From contig JAOUDB010000016.1 of NCBI GenBank assembly GCA_029859485.1, positions 1 through 17,481 on the forward strand: DNA of 17,481 nucleotides, read 5' to 3'. Shown one piece after another: positions 15,003 through 17,481 of the stretch (its first letter is position 1; each line of letters opens with the position of its first letter). Position numbers and translations under genes: made by a program. This stretch comes from Desulfuromonadales bacterium. GTDB taxonomy: Bacteria > Desulfobacterota > Desulfuromonadia > Desulfuromonadales > BM103. The notes beneath the pieces were generated by a model that worked only from the letters and a program-made list of their open reading frames with translations, made no database searches and was not told where the DNA came from.

Positions 15003-16688
15003 CTATTTATTGACAACCTCCATTCTGGTCAGTTTATTGCCAATTAGCGCGGCGGCGATAACCAGTGAGGAAGAGATTCCGATCATGATAATGCCGAGCG
15101 CCGACAGTTCACCCCACAACCCGTCTTCAGCGAAATGCAAAATCTGCACGGCCAGAACTTCAGTTCCGGGCCGGGAAAGAACAACAGAAAGGGTCAGCTC
15201 GCGGAGAAACATACTTGCCATGAGAATCCAGCCGGAAACGATCCCGGGGATCAACAGTGGGATAACGATGCGGCGCATGGTATAGAAGGGACTGGCTCCA
15301 CAAACCCGGGAAGATTCCTCCAGGTGGCTATGGATCTGGACAAAAGCGCTGGAGATCGGTCTGATCCCGTAGGGCAGATAAGTGGCAATATAGCCGATCA
15401 ACAAGGCCGTGATCGTCCCATAGAGTGGCGTTCGCACGAAAAACCACATGAACCCGACACCGATGACGATGCCGGGGAAGGAAAATGACAGAAAACTGAG
15501 CGATTCAAGAAGCCCTGATGCGGTCGAACGGACCTTGACAATCACGTACGAGACAAAGATCGACAGAACAGTACCGAGGGTCGCACCGACGACCCCGAGG
15601 AACAGACTATTCTTCAACGACAGCAGCGAGATCGGATCGCGGAGCACCCCAACCCAGTTATCCCAGGACATCATCGAAAACGCTTTGGCACTTGGAACCA
15701 TCGAATAGGGGAGCATGGAGGTGTAGAAGAGTACCAGTACCGGCAGCAGGATCAGGATAAAGGAAAGAAACCCCACCACGACGAACAGCGGGTACCTGGC
15801 ATTTTTCAGTTTGATCAAGGTCGGCTTGAAGCCACGGCTGGAAATTGTCACGAACTTGCTGCTCTCAGCGGTTAAATAGCGATAGACGTAGATCAGGGTG
15901 ATTGACGCGGCTAGCGCGCTCATGCCGATCGCCGCCGCCTTGCCAAAATCTGCGGCAAAGCCGCTGGATACGTTTCTGTATATATGCGTGGAAAGAACGT
16001 AGATGCGACCCGGCATGCCGATCACCGAGGGAACGGCAAAAGAAGCGAGGCTACGCACAATGACCAGGATTGCCGAAGCCAGTATGGCAGGCCGCAAGAC
16101 CGGCAGGGTCACCTTAAACAAGGTCCGCAGGTTGGAGGCGCCACATACCTTGGAGGATTCTTCCAGCGAGACATCGAAGGCGCTCATGGCCGGCGCGATA
16201 ATCAGGTAAGCGATCGGCAGATCGAGCAAACCTTCAACCAGGATCATCCCCGGCAGGGAATAGATGTTGAACCAGGCGCTCTGAAGACCGAACAGATCGA
16301 TGAACAACTTGTTGAGGATGCCGTTACTTGGATTCAGCAGCAACACCCAGCTGACTGAAAACAGGATGTGCGGAATCATCATTGGGATAATCGAGATGAT
16401 CTTAAAAATAAACTTGAACGGCAAATCGGTTCGGGTGTTGACGTAGGCCAGGAACAGCGCCAGCAGGGTCGCCAGCAACGCCGACCCCCCGGTAAAGACA
16501 AAGGTATTCCACAAAATGGCGGCAAAATCTGGATCGGTGTAGGCTTCGACATACTTGCTGACAGTGAACTGCCCGAAGGAAACGAAATCCTGGGAGAAAC
16601 TGCCCAGCAGCAGCATGACCACCGGACAGAGCGTCAAGAAACCAACGATGATGATCAGGGTTGTGGTCAGAGTCGGTTTTTTAAACAT
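15003..16688 (-). CDS. Two-domain ABC transporter permease, iron(III) type
   Basis: The 561-residue inner-membrane protein has about 12 helices in two similar halves, each with the coupling (EAA) loop that contacts the ATPase: EESSKVCGAS at residues 176-185 and EESSRVCGAS at 457-466. A single chain with two such halves is typical of the FbpB/AfuB/SfuB iron(III) importers, and also of some thiamine and 2-aminoethylphosphonate transporters. The ATG follows the end of the ATPase gene by eight bases, with AGGGG overlapping the ATPase stop, so translation is probably coupled. The stop is TAG, with no other in-frame stop for more than 50 codons, which shows that TAG serves as a stop here. Iron is the likeliest substrate, but the binding protein that would settle this is outside the window. 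Confidence 0.88.
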   Translation of the reverse strand: MFKKPTLTTTLIIIVGFLTLCPVVMLLLGSFSQDFVSFGQFTVSKYVEAYTDPDFAAILWNTFVFTGGSALLATLLALFLAYVNTRTDLPFKFIFKIISIIPMMIPHILFSVSWVLLLNPSNGILNKLFIDLFGLQSAWFNIYSLPGMILVEGLLDLPIAYLIIAPAMSAFDVSLEESSKVCGASNLRTLFKVTLPVLRPAILASAILVIVRSLASFAVPSVIGMPGRIYVLSTHIYRNVSSGFAADFGKAAAIGMSALAASITLIYVYRYLTAESSKFVTISSRGFKPTLIKLKNARYPLFVVVGFLSFILILLPVLVLFYTSMLPYSMVPSAKAFSMMSWDNWVGVLRDPISLLSLKNSLFLGVVGATLGTVLSIFVSYVIVKVRSTASGLLESLSFLSFSFPGIVIGVGFMWFFVRTPLYGTITALLIGYIATYLPYGIRPISSAFVQIHSHLEESSRVCGASPFYTMRRIVIPLLIPGIVSGWILMASMFLRELTLSVVLSRPGTEVLAVQILHFAEDGLWGELSALGIIMIGISSSLVIAAALIGNKLTRMEVVNK

Positions 16689-16696
16689 GAACGCCC

Positions 16697-17481
16697 CTAT
16701 ACCGAAAGTAGAAAACAGTGATCAGGGTCGAAAGAGATGGTGATGGTGTCCCCTTCTACAATATCTGCTGTTGGATCGATGGTGGTGGTTAGCAACGTTT
16801 CTCCGACCCGTATTTCGCCCTCGTAGGCCTCACCGATGAAGATCAGTGACTCCATCTTGCCGCTGAAGAGATTATGCCCCTCTGCAACCTGTTTTGGGGC
16901 CAGGCGGATAAATTCGGGCCGGACGCAGAGCATAGCCTCCTCTCCGACCGCAATATTCTGGCTGTTGAGAGCCACGAGCGACCCAATCTCCGAGGTAAAA
17001 ACAGCGTGTTCTCCTTGATGTTTGGCGATCTTGCCTTTGATCAAGTTGGCGCGACCGATAAAATCCGCCACGAACCTGTCATCTGAGTTGAAATAGATCT
17101 TCTTCGGATCACCCAGTTCAACGATTTTGCCGGCCCGCATAACCGCTATCAGGTCAGAGAGCGCCAAAGCCTCAATCCGGTCATGGGTGACATAGACCGC
17201 GGTAATCTGCAGTTCGCTGAGGAAGCTGCGTAGCTCTTTACGTGTCTCTTCGCGAAGCTTCGCATCCAAGTTGCTCAGGGGCTCGTCAAAAAGGATCACC
17301 TTCGGCTCTGCCACCAGCGCGCGCGCCAGGGCGACCCTTTGCTGCTGGCCCCCGCTCAGTTTAGTTGCCGGCCGGTTCTCATAGCCATCCAGCTGGACAA
17401 AATTTAGCGCCTTGGCAACTTTTTCACGAATCTCGGTTTGAGAGGTCTTGCTGGTTTGCAGCGGGTAGGCCACATTGTCGA
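16697..17481 (-). CDS. ABC transporter ATP-binding protein, iron(III)/polyamine type (5' end outside window)
   Basis: The visible part, about 261 residues, starts inside the protein at DNVAYPLQ; the Walker A and Q-loop lie beyond base 17481. Present are the signature LSGGQQQRVALARAL, Walker B VILFDEPLSNLD and the H-loop VTHD. The residue after VTHD is arginine where glutamine is usual. The motif FIGRANLIKGKI marks the start of the TOBE domain, which runs to the C-terminus and is shared with FbpC-, PotA- and MalK-like ATPases. The ATPase powers the permease encoded eight bases downstream. The stop is TAG. A start at the GTG at 17473 is rejected because the frame stays open to the window edge and the residues before it are typical of the middle of the family. 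Confidence 0.9.
   Translation of the reverse strand, partial: DNVAYPLQTSKTSQTEIREKVAKALNFVQLDGYENRPATKLSGGQQQRVALARALVAEPKVILFDEPLSNLDAKLREETRKELRSFLSELQITAVYVTHDRIEALALSDLIAVMRAGKIVELGDPKKIYFNSDDRFVADFIGRANLIKGKIAKHQGEHAVFTSEIGSLVALNSQNIAVGEEAMLCVRPEFIRLAPKQVAEGHNLFSGKMESLIFIGEAYEGEIRVGETLLTTTIDPTADIVEGDTITISFDPDHCFLLSV

Noticed and set aside
17471..17473. GTG start for the ATPase at 17473
   Set aside because: The frame is open to the window edge and the sequence DNVAYPLQ is typical of the interior of such ATPases, so the gene is truncated by the window.

Overview
The window is a stretch of bacterial chromosome with about 14 protein-coding genes, no RNA genes, no CRISPR array and no insertion sequence. 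Gene content suggests an anaerobic or facultative member of the former Deltaproteobacteria (Desulfuromonadia/Geobacter-like). The hints are a coenzyme B12-dependent (class II) ribonucleotide reductase split in two genes, a HemY-type protoporphyrinogen oxidase, a FlK-like thioesterase and numerous intergenic palindromes. This placement is inferred from pattern memory and was not computed.

Layout. (1) 1-6231 is a leftward block. It holds a DHH-family phosphoesterase gene broken by two in-frame TAG codons, a protoporphyrinogen oxidase, an atypical short-chain dehydrogenase-like protein, and aminopeptidase N. The dehydrogenase-like gene is flanked on both sides by copies of one palindromic repeat. 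(2) 6407-6928 is a divergently oriented NlpC/P60 lipoprotein. (3) 6929-7507 is a 579-base non-coding region holding a CAGAG-type palindrome, a pair of small hairpins, and a convincing sigma70-type promoter overlapped by two NrdR boxes 32 bp apart. (4) 7508-11019 is a rightward dNTP-supply group: NrdJa, NrdJb and a dCMP deaminase. Two further CAGAG palindromes lie before and after the deaminase. (5) 11250-11672 is a leftward FlK-like thioesterase. (6) 11852-14832 is rightward: an MFS transporter tightly coupled to a divergent PlsC-type acyltransferase, then a type II DnaJ/CbpA co-chaperone with its own promoter. A 19-bp perfect hairpin acts as a shared terminator. (7) 15003-17481 is leftward: the two-domain permease and the ATPase (cut off by the window edge) of an iron(III)-type ABC importer.

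How the genes fit together. The reductase makes deoxynucleotides and the deaminase feeds dUMP to thymidylate synthesis, so the NrdR-controlled promoter probably sets the level of the whole group. The MFS-acyltransferase pair resembles in layout a lipid transport and acylation unit. The ABC genes form an operon whose binding protein and ATPase N-terminus lie beyond base 17481.

The most unusual point is the DHH gene. Its reading frame is otherwise perfect, but it carries two internal TAG codons and a changed motif I aspartate. The choice is between a very young pseudogene and amber decoding (for example pyrrolysine, known in some marine deltaproteobacteria). Two other genes in the window end in TAG, one of them without a close backup stop, which makes the pseudogene reading the more likely one.
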